Shown piece after piece: positions 1-12,699 of a stretch of DNA of 64,000 bases. Both the position numbers and the translations under genes were made by a program. Under the pieces are notes generated by a model that was given only the letters and a program-made list of their open reading frames with translations, had not been told where the DNA came from and did not search any database. The DNA is from Loxodes magnus (taxonomy: Eukaryota; Ciliophora; Karyorelictea; Loxodida; Loxodidae), in NCBI GenBank assembly GCA_946699065.1, contig CAMPDV010001943.1:1-64000 (forward strand). The letters run 5' to 3'. How positions within the stretch are numbered: the first letter of the stretch is position 1; the number at the start of each line of letters is the position of its first letter.

Positions 1-509
1 TGCTTAAGTAGTCTCTTTAAATTTCATCAAAGTATAAATATTAAAATAAGTGTTTTGATTATTTTATTATTATATACATAGCAGTTGCTTTTTTAACAAT
101 CATCTTTATTTTAGCTTTTTTGCTTTATTTTGAAATAAAATTTTAGAATAGAACTATCTTGAAGCTTATTAGACAGCTTTCTTACAAGTTTCTCCTATTT
201 TAACTGAAGTATCTTTGATGGCTATCATTTTTATTCTTTCAAAAACTTATTTTGTTCAAATGGGAGAGATAATAATCTAGATAATAAAATTAAGATTACT
301 GAGAGTTTTTAGACTTAGATTTCTTGTGGAAATGTCTTTCAAACTTAAACATTTAGACTATAATATTAACTAGTCTAGTTCTAGTACTTTACATTCCTTT
401 AATAACATTAGTACGCCCACATTGATAGGAATTATAAAATGAAGTATTGCATTTTAAGCAGCAGTCCGCTTATAGTACTAAATAGTTGCATATAGATATC
501 AGCAGCAAT

Positions 510-1340
510 GATTAATAAAATATTAAAATAGCTTTATAGCTTTATTCTTTTGTACATGCTATCACTTTATCTATCTTCTTTCTCTTTTATACCTTATTTA
601 TTTTACCCAAAAACCCTTAACTTATTCCAAATTTAACTTGATTCAGTTTATAGCCTCATTACTTATTTCATATGTTGCAGCTGTAATAGCTTTGGCAATT
701 AACAAAAAAGAGGAAATATTAATATTATAGATAGTCTTAGTATTAGGTATAGCACTAACTAACCTAATATGAGATATAAGGACGTATAAATGCAAAAAAC
801 TGCTAAAGCAAGTTAAGGCTGACTTATAGAACTTATTGAGATTTGCTTTTAAGTTAAGAACTAATCCTAGATTACTGATTAACCATATGAAAACTTAAAA
901 TCACAGAATTCAATATCAAGGAAATAACTCATAACCAATATTGAAAGTTCTAATATAACTGATCTATAACTATATAAATCTCAATAGTTTATCTTAAAGA
1001 AGCTTGTAAATACTTTATCCTTATGAGTATTTAAACTTCACAATTTTGTTTAGACGTTGCAGAAAAATTTGGAAACTAATGAGATAATTGAAAATGAATA
1101 AAGTAAAATATAAAGTTGCCCTACTAATACCTTAGTAATTAATCACCTTTAAAAAATGCAAAAATTTTTGATGATGATAAGCAATTTAATATAGTTATAG
1201 AAATATTAAGCAAATTAGAAGATAAAAGTATTTCTAAATTAATTGGTGAAAGTTAGCTGCTGGCTAACTAAAACTCAAAGTATAATACATTAATTTAATA
1301 GAATAATATAATCAAAGCAAAGATGAATAGAACTTGAAAG
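510..1340 (+). pseudogene. Membrane-protein remnant, unit A
   Basis: With TAA/TAG as Gln, one frame at about 590-950 reads as two hydrophobic segments (around LIQFIASLLISYVAAVIALA and ILILQIVLVLGIALT), then a basic tail with KLLKQVKADLQNLLRF and LRTNPRLLINHMK. An in-frame TGA follows the second segment. The same stretch is present in unit B (23.6-24.0 kb) with a one-base change in length that breaks the frame. Unit D stops at the position matching about 970 here and lacks the membrane part. I do not recognise the family. The shared sequence is seen directly; calling it a former gene is inference from the hydrophobic pattern, and the start is not determined. Confidence 0.4.
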
Positions 1341-1399
1341 AGTATCTCAATTTTATCTAACATTCTCTAAATCTTAATTTTATAAAGAGATTACTTTAA

Positions 1400-4300
1400 A
1401 CGTTTTATATCTTTTACTCTTCATCAAATTTACCAACTTACTATTTTTTAATTATCACTTCTAACCTAATTTAAGTGCTTGCTCGTAAATTTACTAAAAG
1501 AATTCTTTTTAATTTAATTAAATCTAAATAGTAATACCTACACTTATACCTTTTAACTTAATATAACTTTATTTTTTGTATTTTAAAGTTAAAAGTCTAT
1601 ACTTTATTATCTTTTTTTCCTTTATAATAAAATTTTAAAAAGGATAATTATAAAGATATATATTTAAGTGCTTTAAAGAAAATTATCATATATAATTTAA
1701 AAGCAGGTAATCCTAGAATTATTAATTATCCCTATTTACTTATTCTTTTCATTTATTTATAGTAATCTAGTGCTTATGCTATAATTTCTCTTTTATTATA
1801 GCTTAAATTTTAATATCTCATTATATTTATATAATTAGTTTAACTAAAAGGAAAAATAACTAGATAACTTACAAAGCTTTCGTGATTTCTACTAAATAAA
1901 TTAAAAATATAATAAAATGTGAGCATTAAGGTATATTTAATCTACTATTTATTATTTTAAAGATTAAACTTTCACTTTAACTCTAAATCTTTACTATCTC
2001 TTTATTATCTTTTTGTTTATTTGTATCTTTTACTAAAACTTAGTCATTAAGTAAATTAAATCTAGTAAGGTATTTAATTTAATTTAATTTAATTTAGTAT
2101 ACTATTTTTAGTTTAATTTACCCCTTTAGCTATGTTTTTTATCGCCTCTTTAAATTTGCTGTATATTTGCCAATTAACTTTATTTTATTAATGCTATTAT
2201 AACTTAAAATCATCTAAAATTTAGGTTCTTTCTAATGGATTTTAATTATTGCAATAATAAATAAATAGCTTGCTTAGCTCCTTATCAAAATGGATTATTA
2301 ATAGAAATAGCATAGCTTTTTATCTTAGTTTAAATTATTTTCTTTTTAAACCTTATTTGACTCTTTATCTTAGCAATAATTTTAAAAATGATAGTAGAAT
2401 CTGAAATGGGATATTAATTGAATAAGCTTCTTAGAAATAAGTTTAAATATATAAATACGAACTAGTGAGTATGAGTTTAAATAGACTAAGAATTGCATAT
2501 TTGTATAGTGACTTTGATTTTAATTTCACAGCTTCTTTATATCTAACTCTTTTGCTTAACACTAAATGATATGATTTATAATATTCATAATAGATTTTAA
2601 AATTTGATTATATAAACTACAAAAACAAATAGTCTATTTAAGTATTTCTATTAGTAGTTGCTATGTATAATGTCTAAGTTATTTACTACTATGGTTAGAT
2701 TTTATATAGATGGCTATTTTACTAAATCTTATATTATAAGTTTGTTCTATTATATACTGAAATTGTCTAAATGTACATTCAACTTTCTAATCTTTTTACT
2801 AATTAGTTTGTTATATACTCTTATATTCTTTTATGGATAAACCTAATTTTGAATTTTATGTTTTAGAATTAATGTTTATAAGAGTTGAAGCCTCTTAAAT
2901 CCATCCTAGCATTAAGAAATTAAATTTAGTTTCTTTAATTTAAGCTCTTTAAGTCTTCTAATTAAAATGCTTATATATTATAGCATAAATTTTAAAAATT
3001 ATTATTTATTGTCCAATCACTTTAGGATGTGCGAATTATAGGTTATGAGCGAGTAGAAATTATGTAGGTGAGTTCAAAATCTACTATTTGGAACACACAG
3101 AGTACAAACCAGTATAGCAAATTGGTTAAAGTTCTATTTGTAGCAAATGAGATTTGAAACCTCTTAATTAAAATATTTATGCTTTAGTAATAAATAAAAG
3201 TACTTACAAGTTTTAAGCATCTACCTCAACTTTTCTATTTAGGTAAAAGTTAATGATTTTGGTTAGTTAATTAATTAATTATCGTTTTAAATATACTCAT
3301 TTACTATCTAAGAATTACTTACCAATCATTTCTATATTATGTCTTATCTCAAAGATTTAAAGGAAATTTATTGTATAAATAATTAAGAAATAAAAGACCC
3401 TTTTTACCTGAAATGCGACTAAAGAAATCAAATAAAATGGTTAGATGATAAAATATGCTTATTTTAAATTAAAATTATTGTAGATATAATCACCATTAAG
3501 TAAGGAAATTGTCTACTATTCTTAATTTACAAATTTTAGTTCTATTGTTTACATTCTTTTACTAGTCATTTGCAAAGTCCATATTTTATCGTTCTATCTC
3601 CGCATTACAAAACAATTAATTTCTGTTTTTTGAAAATTACTAAACTCTTTGCTTATATAGATTTATTTTCTAAATTTTATAATTCAACTATTGCAAAATG
3701 TGAAAGTACTAGCTTTAATAACAGAACAGGTATTGTTTTTATAGCAAAAATTTTAAAGAAACAGCATAGCTTTTGTTCTCTCACTACAGTCTTCCTTTAT
3801 AAGTTTTATTTATTCAAAATAAAAAGATTTTTCATATTTTTATCTTTTGAAATTAATAAGGAAACTAGTAGCTAAGCATTATTATAATATTTCCCCTACT
3901 ATTATAATTAAAGCAAAATCTAATTACCAAGTGTAAATAAAAGAAACCATTTAAAGAATTATAATCTTCTAGTTTTAAGCTGAAATAGAAACAAGAAAAA
4001 TAGAGAAAATAAAAGCAGCTATATTAATACTAATTAAGATACTTAAAATTAAATTAAGATAATATTATTTAATTATTAATTTATAGTTCCTAATATATTT
4101 TATTTTCAAATGCTAAGCTTAAAACATTAATTATTCAACTTTCTAGAGTTTGTTTCTCTTATTTTGTTTATTAAATCTTATATGTTTGTTATCAGATTCT
4201 AAAGCATATCTCAATGTTTTATAAGCAAAATTCTAAGAAAATTATGAGTGAGAAATTTTATTAAGATGAATGCATTAAAGAGTTTTATACTATGAATCAA

Positions 4301-6720
4301 AGATAAAACTCTAAATTGAATATCTTTATATAAATTGAACTGTCAAAGGGACTTTTCCTAAAAAATACTGATATTAAAGTATGAATTGATATATAAAGGT
4401 CTTGCTATTAAAATGATTAGACTATTCCTATAAATACAAACTTAATTGGAGTCATTATAATAAAGCTAATTATTGTGAAATACTCTTAACTTCATTATCA
4501 TATTATTATTTTCTAACCTTAGTATCTGATGTTCGTAATTGTTTCTATGTGATATATTAAATAGATAATTAAAACTAATTTCTTAGTAAAGCTTTAAATT
4601 TAGCAATAAGAGAAGTAGAAGGTTAAATTTTATATTTTCAGTAGATAAATAATTTCATACTAATGGAAGAGTCACAAGCTAAAAAGCTTTAGAGTATATT
4701 AGATTAGTAACTTTATTAAGCTTTAAATTATAGTAAATTGGATTTACTTGGAAAATATAATTTATAAGGGCTTATTTTATTAATTCTTCCTATCTACACT
4801 CATCAATAAATGACTTTATAGTTAAACTTACAAGATGTATTAGGCTAAGCTAATTATTACAAACATTAAAGTTTAGCTACTATGTATATTTTAAATGTGA
4901 GGTAATTTCATTAGTTCTAAAATAATTGTGATTAAGGTTAGTTGCTATGGATTATTCAAATTTATATATAAATCAGCTTTAAAGAATACTATATAAGTGA
5001 GATATGAAGCTGCTTTTAATTATTAAGAGTAAGCTTAAATGGAGTTTAGGTAAGGCTCTAGGATTATAGTTAAATCTAAGAATATTTTCTTAATTTAAAC
5101 TATAAAATTAGTTTTAAATATAGTCTTAAAGAAGATAACAGCGATATATATAATTAAGAAGAAAATTAAGATTTAAATTAAAGCATTAATAGCTTTAAGA
5201 TCTTAAGCTAAGAAAAAGGAACATTATTTTATCTTTGTCTTATATATTATAATTTATTAAATAGCTATCCCAATTAAAACTAAAGGTATATTGTTATTAA
5301 CTAAAGCCTTTAATTATAATAGATTAGTGATAAGTCAATTAATGCTTATTTCTAGCATCTTTATTTGAAATCAATACAAAAGTTTTAGATAGATAAGTTA
5401 AATAAAAGAAGGATAAATTATATTTGTATAAGCCTTCTAAATTAAAATATATTATATTGCTAGAAAAGAAATAGATCATTAAATTATATCCTTAACTTGT
5501 TCTTTTTTAATATCTAAGAGAGAAATATCAAAGGTTTATTTTAAAGTTAAGTTATTAATTAATAGGTCAAAATTAATATAGGTAAAAGTATAATAAAGAT
5601 TATAATTTCTTTGATGAGAAACTTAATAAAATCTCATATATGTTAAAAAAGAAAATTGATTACAATAATAAAAATAATTATGTGATTATGCTTTAAAAAT
5701 TTGATATTTGCATATGTCTCCTTTAAATTTATTTTCTTAGGTTTACTAATAATTAATAAATTAGATTAATAAGACAATAAATCATTTATTTTGGTTTACC
5801 TTAATATATAAAAACTCTCAATTACTATTAACAATCACATATATAACTTTATATTAATTTAATTATAAGTCTAAATCTTAGGAAATTATCTCAAATTTAG
5901 TTTTTCTTTTTTGGTTTCTTTAATTTTAATTTTAAATTATTTTTAGTATACATTCATAAATATTTAACTTAAATCTTTCTTTCAAATTTAAAATACCAAC
6001 TTGACTAAAATAAACACTTTTTCATTTAAGTTTTATCTTTTTAACTGATGACTTTGATATTTTACAATTATTCAAAGTTAAAAAATATTAATAATTTACA
6101 GGCATTTTATTATTTTAATTTGCACTGCTACTCTTGTATTAATACTTTACATACACTAGCTTTATTTTTATTTAATAGCTACTACTCTAAATTCTTCCTA
6201 TGAATATGGAACTTTTATATTACTATTATTATACTTAAAGGTTGAAAGCAGGCACTATTACCATTTTAATTATAGTTATTTATTTTATAATTTATGTTTA
6301 ACTAAAATTTAATTATAACTTATAAATATCATTCAGTTAGCTGTAACTCACCAAATTTCTTTTATAATTTTCTTAGTATTTTTAATTTAATTCTTTAAAG
6401 AAAGTTTTTAAACTTTCAGCTTATTAATTATTTTATTTTCTTTCTATTAAATAAATATGAAAGATATTGTTAAGCTCTACAATATAAACTTAGATTTTAT
6501 TTGATATACTTTAGTCAGCTTTAAATTATATAAAATATCTTTATTCTTTAAGTTTTTCTACTCTTTTAATCTAAATTTTATTACCTTCTGAATTAATTTA
6601 ACAAGTATGAGTTACTGAATATTAAAGGTAAGTCTAATAGTTACTTTATAAGTTTATTAATTAAATTTATATAGGTATTTAATGAAATTATGTAGCTAAG
6701 TTTATAAATTTATTTAGGTA
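1400..6720. other. AT-rich flank upstream of kinase A, no gene seen
   Basis: About 5.3 kb of very AT-rich DNA. It is shared with unit D throughout, and with unit B except for about 1.56-4.4 kb. Short stop-free stretches at 2.66 and 3.57 kb are open by chance composition; the second has a counterpart in unit D but shows no sign of amino acid constraint. I find no promoter motif, RNA gene or terminator that I can support. Confidence 0.6.
2066..2097. repeat. (TTTAA)n simple repeat
   Basis: About five head-to-tail copies of TTTAA within an AT-rich flank. Slipped-strand origin is the usual explanation. No function is implied. Confidence 0.8.
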
Positions 6721-6723
6721 TAA

Positions 6724-9165
6724 ATGGAGTAATCTAAGGAAAAGAAATATCTCAAATTCATTGGATAGCGTATCTAATACGGGTAAACCGTGCTTTCTTA
6801 TGTAATAATTCCTGCTGTTTACTTTTATCTTTTAGAGAGCTTAATTTTTTATTCAGACTTTGAATAAATTTTGCTTGCTCTGGCTCGAGTTTTGATTATA
6901 GAAATGATAAGAAACTCGATAAAATATCTTAAGAACAGTAAAATTCCTGCTATTGTTCTCTTTACATATTTCTTAATCAAAACTTTTAAATTCTCGCTCT
7001 AAAATGTTGATGATACTTGGTTTTCCTTTATTTACGTGCTGATCGTACCAATGTCTAACAATTTCTATCTAAAGAATTAGAAGCTTTCACTAATATTCTT
7101 AGCCTTACAAATCTTAGCTAGTCTTTTCCTCTCTGTTTGAACTGGGTTTATTTATAAACTAAATCAAGAACATTTGGTGACTCTCTTCTTTGCCTTTGGA
7201 TTTAGTTACTGCACTATAATTAGTAACTAGAATATTACAAGAGATTTCTTTGAAAAACACTTACTTATTTAGAAATAAGTTAAAACCTTAAAATTCCTAA
7301 CTAATAACTGCAGTACTGGAATTATCATATTCAGCAATAACTAAATTATGTACAGCAACAAGCTACTAGGGAAAATGATTGGCATTCCATAGTTTTACGA
7401 CTTTCTAGAAAGAGCAGAACTTACCTAAAATAGCTAAGTTAAATTTAAGAATTCTCTAGGTCAATACATCACTTCCAGTAGTCAAGAATAGTCAGAAAAT
7501 TTTGTAATTAAATTGGAATAATTTTGGAATAAAGAAGATCCATAAAAAGTGATGTACTTCTAAGTCCAGGCATTAAATACCATCTGAGACAATGAAGAAG
7601 CAGTAATGCTAAATATTAGTAATTTAACTGATTCATATAACGTTGAAAGAAAAAACCTGTCAACTAGGTATAAAACTCTATTTTTAAGAGAGTTTAATCA
7701 TTAAGTGAGACATCCTGCTACTTTAATCATGAGTATTGCCCAACAAATCTAAAGTTTTCTGGCATTTTACATAAATAAAACTACTGAGAGGAAATGTTCT
7801 GAATCTAATTTCTAGACAATTCAATAAACTAAAGAAACTATTTCTGAAGGAGGAAGTTAAAATTCCTTTGGTAATGAAAATTAAACCCTTTTCTTAAGGA
7901 GTACCTCTTAAAGTTAAGTATCTACTTGTAAATCTTTTATTTAAAACTTCAATAAATTGGAAGTCAACTAAAAATTAGCTTAATGATGCAGTTAAAAGGC
8001 GTAAATCATAGATTAAGAGACCTAAAATTTGGTGAATATGACACTTTCCATGACTTAATTCTTATAAGTTGAGAATCCTAAATTAGTATGAGATATTATT
8101 AATGTAAAAAGCTTATTCAAAGAAGCATTTAACATTATATAGTTTCATATTCAAAGTAAAGATATCAAGCTAATATAATTCATAAATTCCGACGTTCCTG
8201 AAGAAATTTCTATTGATAAACAAAAACTAATCTTCATTTTATAAATACTCTTATAAAATGCTTTGAAGTATACTAACTAAGGATCTATAAGTATTGGAAT
8301 CTAAAAGTCCAAAATTCAAGAAGACAAAACCAAAGAGTTTGTAAATTATAAAATAAGTGTCAAGGATAGTGGAATAGGAATTAGCGAGGAAAAAAAGAAA
8401 TGCTTATTTGAACATTTATTCGATAAACAAGAATTCGATTTAGACAAGCCTTAAGGAAGTGGAATGGGATTATATATAGCGTAGAAGATAGCTTATTTAC
8501 TAGGAAACTAAAACATAAAGATAAAATCTGAACTTGGTAAGTATAGCAAATTTTCGTTTAATATCAGTTCTAAAAATATTAAAGATGTAAAATAAGAATA
8601 AATAGTTTTATAGTAAAAATGAAACAGAAAAATTAAAAGAAAATCAAAAACACAATCACAGTTAATTACATCTTCTCAATCGAATATAAGTTAAAGGCAT
8701 GAAAAAGATTCAAATTTAGACAAGTTTAAAAAGAAGGAAGATCCAAAAATTCACAAACAACATTAATGCAATTGTTAATAAGTATTAATAGTAGATGATT
8801 CAGAAATTATAACAATGATCCTTTAAGAGATATTAGAAAGTAAAGGCTACTCGTATATGGCAGCAGTTAATGGATAAGAAGCTTTAAATCTAGTTAACTA
8901 AAGAAGAACAAATGAATGCTGTAGAGAGTTCTAAGTAATAATAATGGATTGCGAAATGCCAGTTTTAGATGGTTGGAAAGCTAAAAAAGCCATAAGAATG
9001 CTAAGCTACTAAGGAGCAATAATTGGACATACAGCTTATGCATATGAATAAGATGTTGAAAGATGTTTTAAAGCAGGAATGAATAATGTGCTATTCAAGC
9101 CTACTCAATCTTCAGCGATCTTACGAGAAATAGAAAAGTACATAATAAGTTAAGAAAATAAATGA
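6724..9165 (+). CDS. Membrane hybrid histidine kinase, copy A
   Basis: Predicted membrane sensor kinase that autophosphorylates on His and passes phosphate to its own receiver Asp. There are 814 codons with TAA/TAG as Gln, from ATG 6724 to TGA 9163-9165. About six hydrophobic segments lie between residues 22 and 166, followed by a PAS-like region (about 185-305). The H-box is FNHQVRHPAT with His326. The ATPase has N-box Asn512 (QNALKYT), G1 at 548-552 (DSGIG) and G2 at 578-582 (GSGMG). The receiver at 687-807 keeps Asp691/692, phospho-acceptor Asp742, Thr770 and Lys792. Five internal TGA codons (139, 288, 421, 456, 633) occur, and 288 and 421 are TGG in other copies. There is no frameshift, and the length equals copy B exactly. 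If UGA is a stop this is a pseudogene; I favour a gene with UGA as Trp. Confidence 0.85.
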
Positions 9166-10410
9166 TAAAGCTAAAATAAATATAAATTTGTTCTGAATAA
9201 GCTATTCTTAATAGTTTATTATTCTCTACAGAATATAATTATATAATAAATCATTTTAGTAAAATCTTAGCTTTATAATTTATTTATATAAATCAGATTA
9301 TTACATGGAAAGCAATGAATTTACATCTATTGGATTTAAGTATACAAGTTAATGAAAATTAAATAAAACAATTTTAGTTAATTATCTTAGATATGGAACT
9401 ATATAATATTGATATTCTACTATATGAATTATATTTATGATCTTCTTTATTTCAGATCTAAATGAATTAGATGTTTATAATTAATAAATGTCTAAATATA
9501 AGAAAAGATTAAGTATGAACAAATAAAATTAGATGAGAATAGATCTTTAAGTTAGTGCATAAGAATAGCTTTAATTCAATTGAAAAGCCTTTATAACTAA
9601 TTAAATTTGATGATCCATAAATAAACATATACTTTCTATATCAAATTATTTTGTCTATTCAGCTATTTCTCCCTTTTCTATTTTAGATATAAACATATAT
9701 CTCAAATAAATCTTTAATAATCATACACTACTTAATTTGAAATGATTGTGATCTATAGCATTCTTTCTATAAATAAAACTTAAATTTATTTTTAAATATT
9801 GGTATAATAAATATTAATATATATTATACCTTATTATTCTTTAATATCCTTATATCTCATTTTAAATATAATTTTTGTATATACGTAATAAATTTACAGC
9901 ATTGAAGATATCACTAAAAGCGAAATTTTATTTATCTATTACAAGCAATCAATATGATATTCTAATACTTTTATTTAGAATAATTGTTACCTTTCTTTTT
10001 ATTATTTTGCTTAAATTATATCTTTTATAGTTATTTAAAGACAAAATAAAATAATTAGACTCACAAAGTATAAGAATGATTACAAGATTAAAAATTATAA
10101 AGCTTTACTTATGAAATTAAATTACTATATTGCTGTAGAAGATAAAACTTATTGCTGTCTTGTTTAGAAAAGCCTATTTATTAATTATTTATTAAGTTTA
10201 AAACTTAAATTATCTAAATATTTCTAAAAGTTTCATACTTTATCACAGACTTTAATTATAAGGGCTTCTATTCTAAATAGAGAAAATATAAAATCATACA
10301 AAATAATCTAAATTTTAGCTAAATTTTTGTATTAAAAGCAAGAGGCTTTTGCTAAGAAAAGTTTTATTATAAGAATATTAAAAATAAATTAGCTAGCTAA
10401 TTTATTTTAA
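9166..10410. other. AT-rich 3' flank of kinase A
   Basis: About 1.2 kb of AT-rich DNA shared with the 3' flanks of kinases B and D, with many indels among the three. I see no gene, RNA or clear terminator. The indel load contrasts with the indel-free kinase reading frame beside it. Confidence 0.6.
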
Positions 10411-10414
10411 CATA

Positions 10415-11150
10415 ATGATGCTATCAAATAAAAAGGGAAATTTCTTCAAAAAATATCTTCCGAAAAGGAAATTACTCAGTCAATCGACAATTAACAAACT
10501 ATAATCAAAGAACTCAAAATATGTAAGAGGAAAATCTAAAATTTTTAAGATACGTGCAAGAGCTTGTAGGTAAAATGTTATACCTAAATTTTTAATATTT
10601 CAGAATAAAATGATTAAAAAAACATTATCAGATAAATGAGAGATAAACAGCTAAAAGCAAACCTCAATAAATTGCGATGCAAAATATATTTCTTTTAAAT
10701 AAATCAAGAAAAGATTTTTTGTATATAGAATCAAAAAATAGTAAGCTTAAATTTAAAAAAAAAGAGAAAAAGTAAACTGATAAAGCAGGATATTTGGACT
10801 TATTTAGATATTTCAGATATAAGAATAAAATAAAGAAGTTTAAAGTTAAGGCAATCTTTTAGTAATTTATACTGCACTAAAAAAGAGATTTTATACAAAA
10901 ATAAAATGTATAGAGGGAGTGAAATTTTGATGGATATGGTATTTGCACAATAAAGAAGGAACTAAAAAATGCTAGGTAGTTAATTTGACTGAAGTTAAAT
11001 ATCTATTATAAATAGATTATATCCATATGAGTAGATAGTTATTTAGGAAAGTGATTGAAGAAGACAGGAAATAAAAGAAAAAATGAAGCAAGTAAAATTA
11101 AAATGTAATGATGAGCCTAATAAAGTTAACTCATTATAATTTTTTTATAA
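10415..11150 (+). CDS. Unrecognised ORF at the end of unit A
   Basis: From ATG 10415 a single frame reads about 240 codons with TAA/TAG as Gln, and with four TGA codons that must be read through. It is Lys-rich, with pieces such as NFFKKYLPKRKLL and LHNKEGTKKCQVVNLTE. It begins at the point where similarity between units A and B ends, so it is not part of the shared unit. It runs into the tail of the SINE at 11.15 kb, which may have replaced its natural end. TGA spacing is no wider than chance would give, so the coding claim is weak. I do not recognise the family. Confidence 0.3.
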
Positions 11151-11565
11151 ATAATAAATAAATATGATTATAGAGCGCGTAGCACCTTGTTGGCGCAGCT
11201 CTTTCAATATTAATATTTAATATTAAAAAAAGTTTTTTCATACTTCTTGTTGTCATTCTATTCTTCCAATGAGTCACATCAATTTCTCCAAATGAGAAAT
11301 ATGCTTATTAAAAATTATTCCTAAATCTTGAAACAAATGCTCCAGTCTCCTTGAACAAGATCCAAATAAGAATTAGTAATTAAGCCTTTGCCAAGCCCGC
11401 CAGTCAAACGTTCATTCTGCTAACGAGAACCATAGGGCAAGTTAAATTTATCTCTACTGAGCTTGTCAACCCTTGTAGTGGCATCTAGTGCGAGATTACT
11501 CAAAATGCAGTATACACTGGACCAGATTACCAACTAGTTCACCAGACAGCGGCCGACAGCCATAT
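11150..11565 (-). mobile_element. SINE-like element S1, copy 1
   Basis: It is locally richer in GC than its surroundings and matches 42.54-42.99 kb along its whole length. It starts next to an AATA-rich tract with an imperfect hairpin (AGAGCGCG to GCAGCTCT, about 11173-11205) that is also found at 38.26 kb. At 11489-11521 it carries two small stem-loops that are perfect in the 42.9 kb copy but have mismatches here, as expected for an older insertion. If the AATA tract is the retroposition tail, the element is on the minus strand. No convincing polymerase III A and B boxes were found, so the tRNA or other RNA origin of the body is unknown. Confidence 0.6.
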
Positions 11566-12149
11566 TTATATATAATAATATTTATACAAGATTAATACTC
11601 CCATTATATAAATTTAGCTAAATTAGGAAAGCTTTCTACATTAATGAAGGAGTAATAGTAAGCTTGGCGATTTGCTTTGTAGATCATGTTTTAATTATGT
11701 TTAATATGCTACTACTAAATTTAATCATTCAATATTAAAATGAACTTTTATATGGTTCTTTAATATCATAAAGATTTAAATTATATTCATTAGGTATTTA
11801 TAAGCTACATATATTAAAATGCTTGAAATTTAAGTCTAAAAAATAATTTTAGATAAACTTCAATCAATAGAAACTTAAAAATTAAGCTAGTTAATGTAGA
11901 ATCAAGAATTATTTATAAAAAGATATAAAATTGAAAAATGGCTGTCTAAGTAGTAAATTTGAAATTGAACAAAAACATAAAAATGAGCAATAAGTAAATA
12001 AAATAACTAAACATTTGCTATAGCTACAACAGACAGAATGCAAAAATAATTTGCATATACTAATATATAAATATTCCAAATCTAAGTAATTTAGATAAAT
12101 TATCATAATTTATTTTATTTCAAATCAAAGTAAATTAAACTAAGGAAAG

Positions 12150-12345
12150 AGTGAATATGCTATACAGTGTGAGCTAGGCTAGATATATAGGGAAAAAGAA
12201 GACAAATAATGTCAGAGGATTGGCAAATCTTAAAGATTCATGCAAATAATGGAGTGAGAACATAAGAGAATTTAAATTTATATTTTTAACCTCTGGAACA
12301 ATCTGGAGATTGATGGAAAAGAGGTTTAAAATCATTCAAGAATAT
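12150..12345 (+). mobile_element. 3' remnant of zinc-knuckle retroelement
   Basis: The end of this piece ('cctctggaacaatctgg', then 'aagaggtttaaaatc') matches the 3' ends of the zinc-knuckle elements at 33.12 kb and 45.0 kb. No convincing open frame or zinc knuckle is left upstream, so it is a 5'-truncated or badly decayed copy. It lies about 600 bases past the SINE at 11.2 kb and just before the decayed kinase E. Confidence 0.45.
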
Positions 12346-12699
12346 TTAACATTTAATCATCTATTTATCTATTTATTCATTCTTGGATTAAAAACCTCAA
12401 AACCTTAAAAATAAAGAATGGAATCCTTAAGACTTAGAAGTAAAAAAATTGGCAATGCTATTTATTAGTTGAGAATTAGCTATAAATTCATGTGAATAAA
12501 GGAAAAGATATTACTATTAAAATATTAAGCTAAGTAGTTTGATAAGGATAACAATTTTCTAAACACAAATATTGTATATTTCATGCAATAGTTTGATAAT
12601 CAATTGTATCAGCAATTTTCTAATATAAGTTAAACCATTTAATTAAATTAAGTCTGCAAAAAAAATAATGGAAAATCAGATATCACTATTCATATTTTC

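Larger units (their letters stand above)
1..10430 (+). repeat. Long repeat unit A with histidine kinase
   Basis: This stretch aligns, with many small indels, to 23.1-30.9 kb on the same strand and to about 50.1-58.86 kb on the opposite strand. Similarity to unit B starts within the first bases of the window, so the true left border may lie outside it. It runs past the kinase to about 10.43 kb, where A and B share an 'ataatgctat'-like string and then diverge. The unit holds a small membrane-protein remnant (about 0.5-1.4 kb), about 5 kb of AT-rich DNA and the kinase. About 1.56-4.4 kb is also present in unit D but missing from unit B. I found no terminal inverted repeats. A segmental duplication and a very large mobile unit both remain possible. 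Confidence 0.8.

Noticed and set aside
3570-3875. A 101-codon frame without TAA/TAG
   Set aside because: It lies in the shared AT-rich flank. The counterpart in unit D aligns without conserving the residues, so there is no sign of a protein.
6724-9165. Bacterial origin of the histidine kinase and receiver
   Set aside because: The reading frame is full of TAA and TAG at Gln positions and is shared by several copies in AT-rich ciliate-like DNA. It is a ciliate gene, not contamination or a recent bacterial gene.
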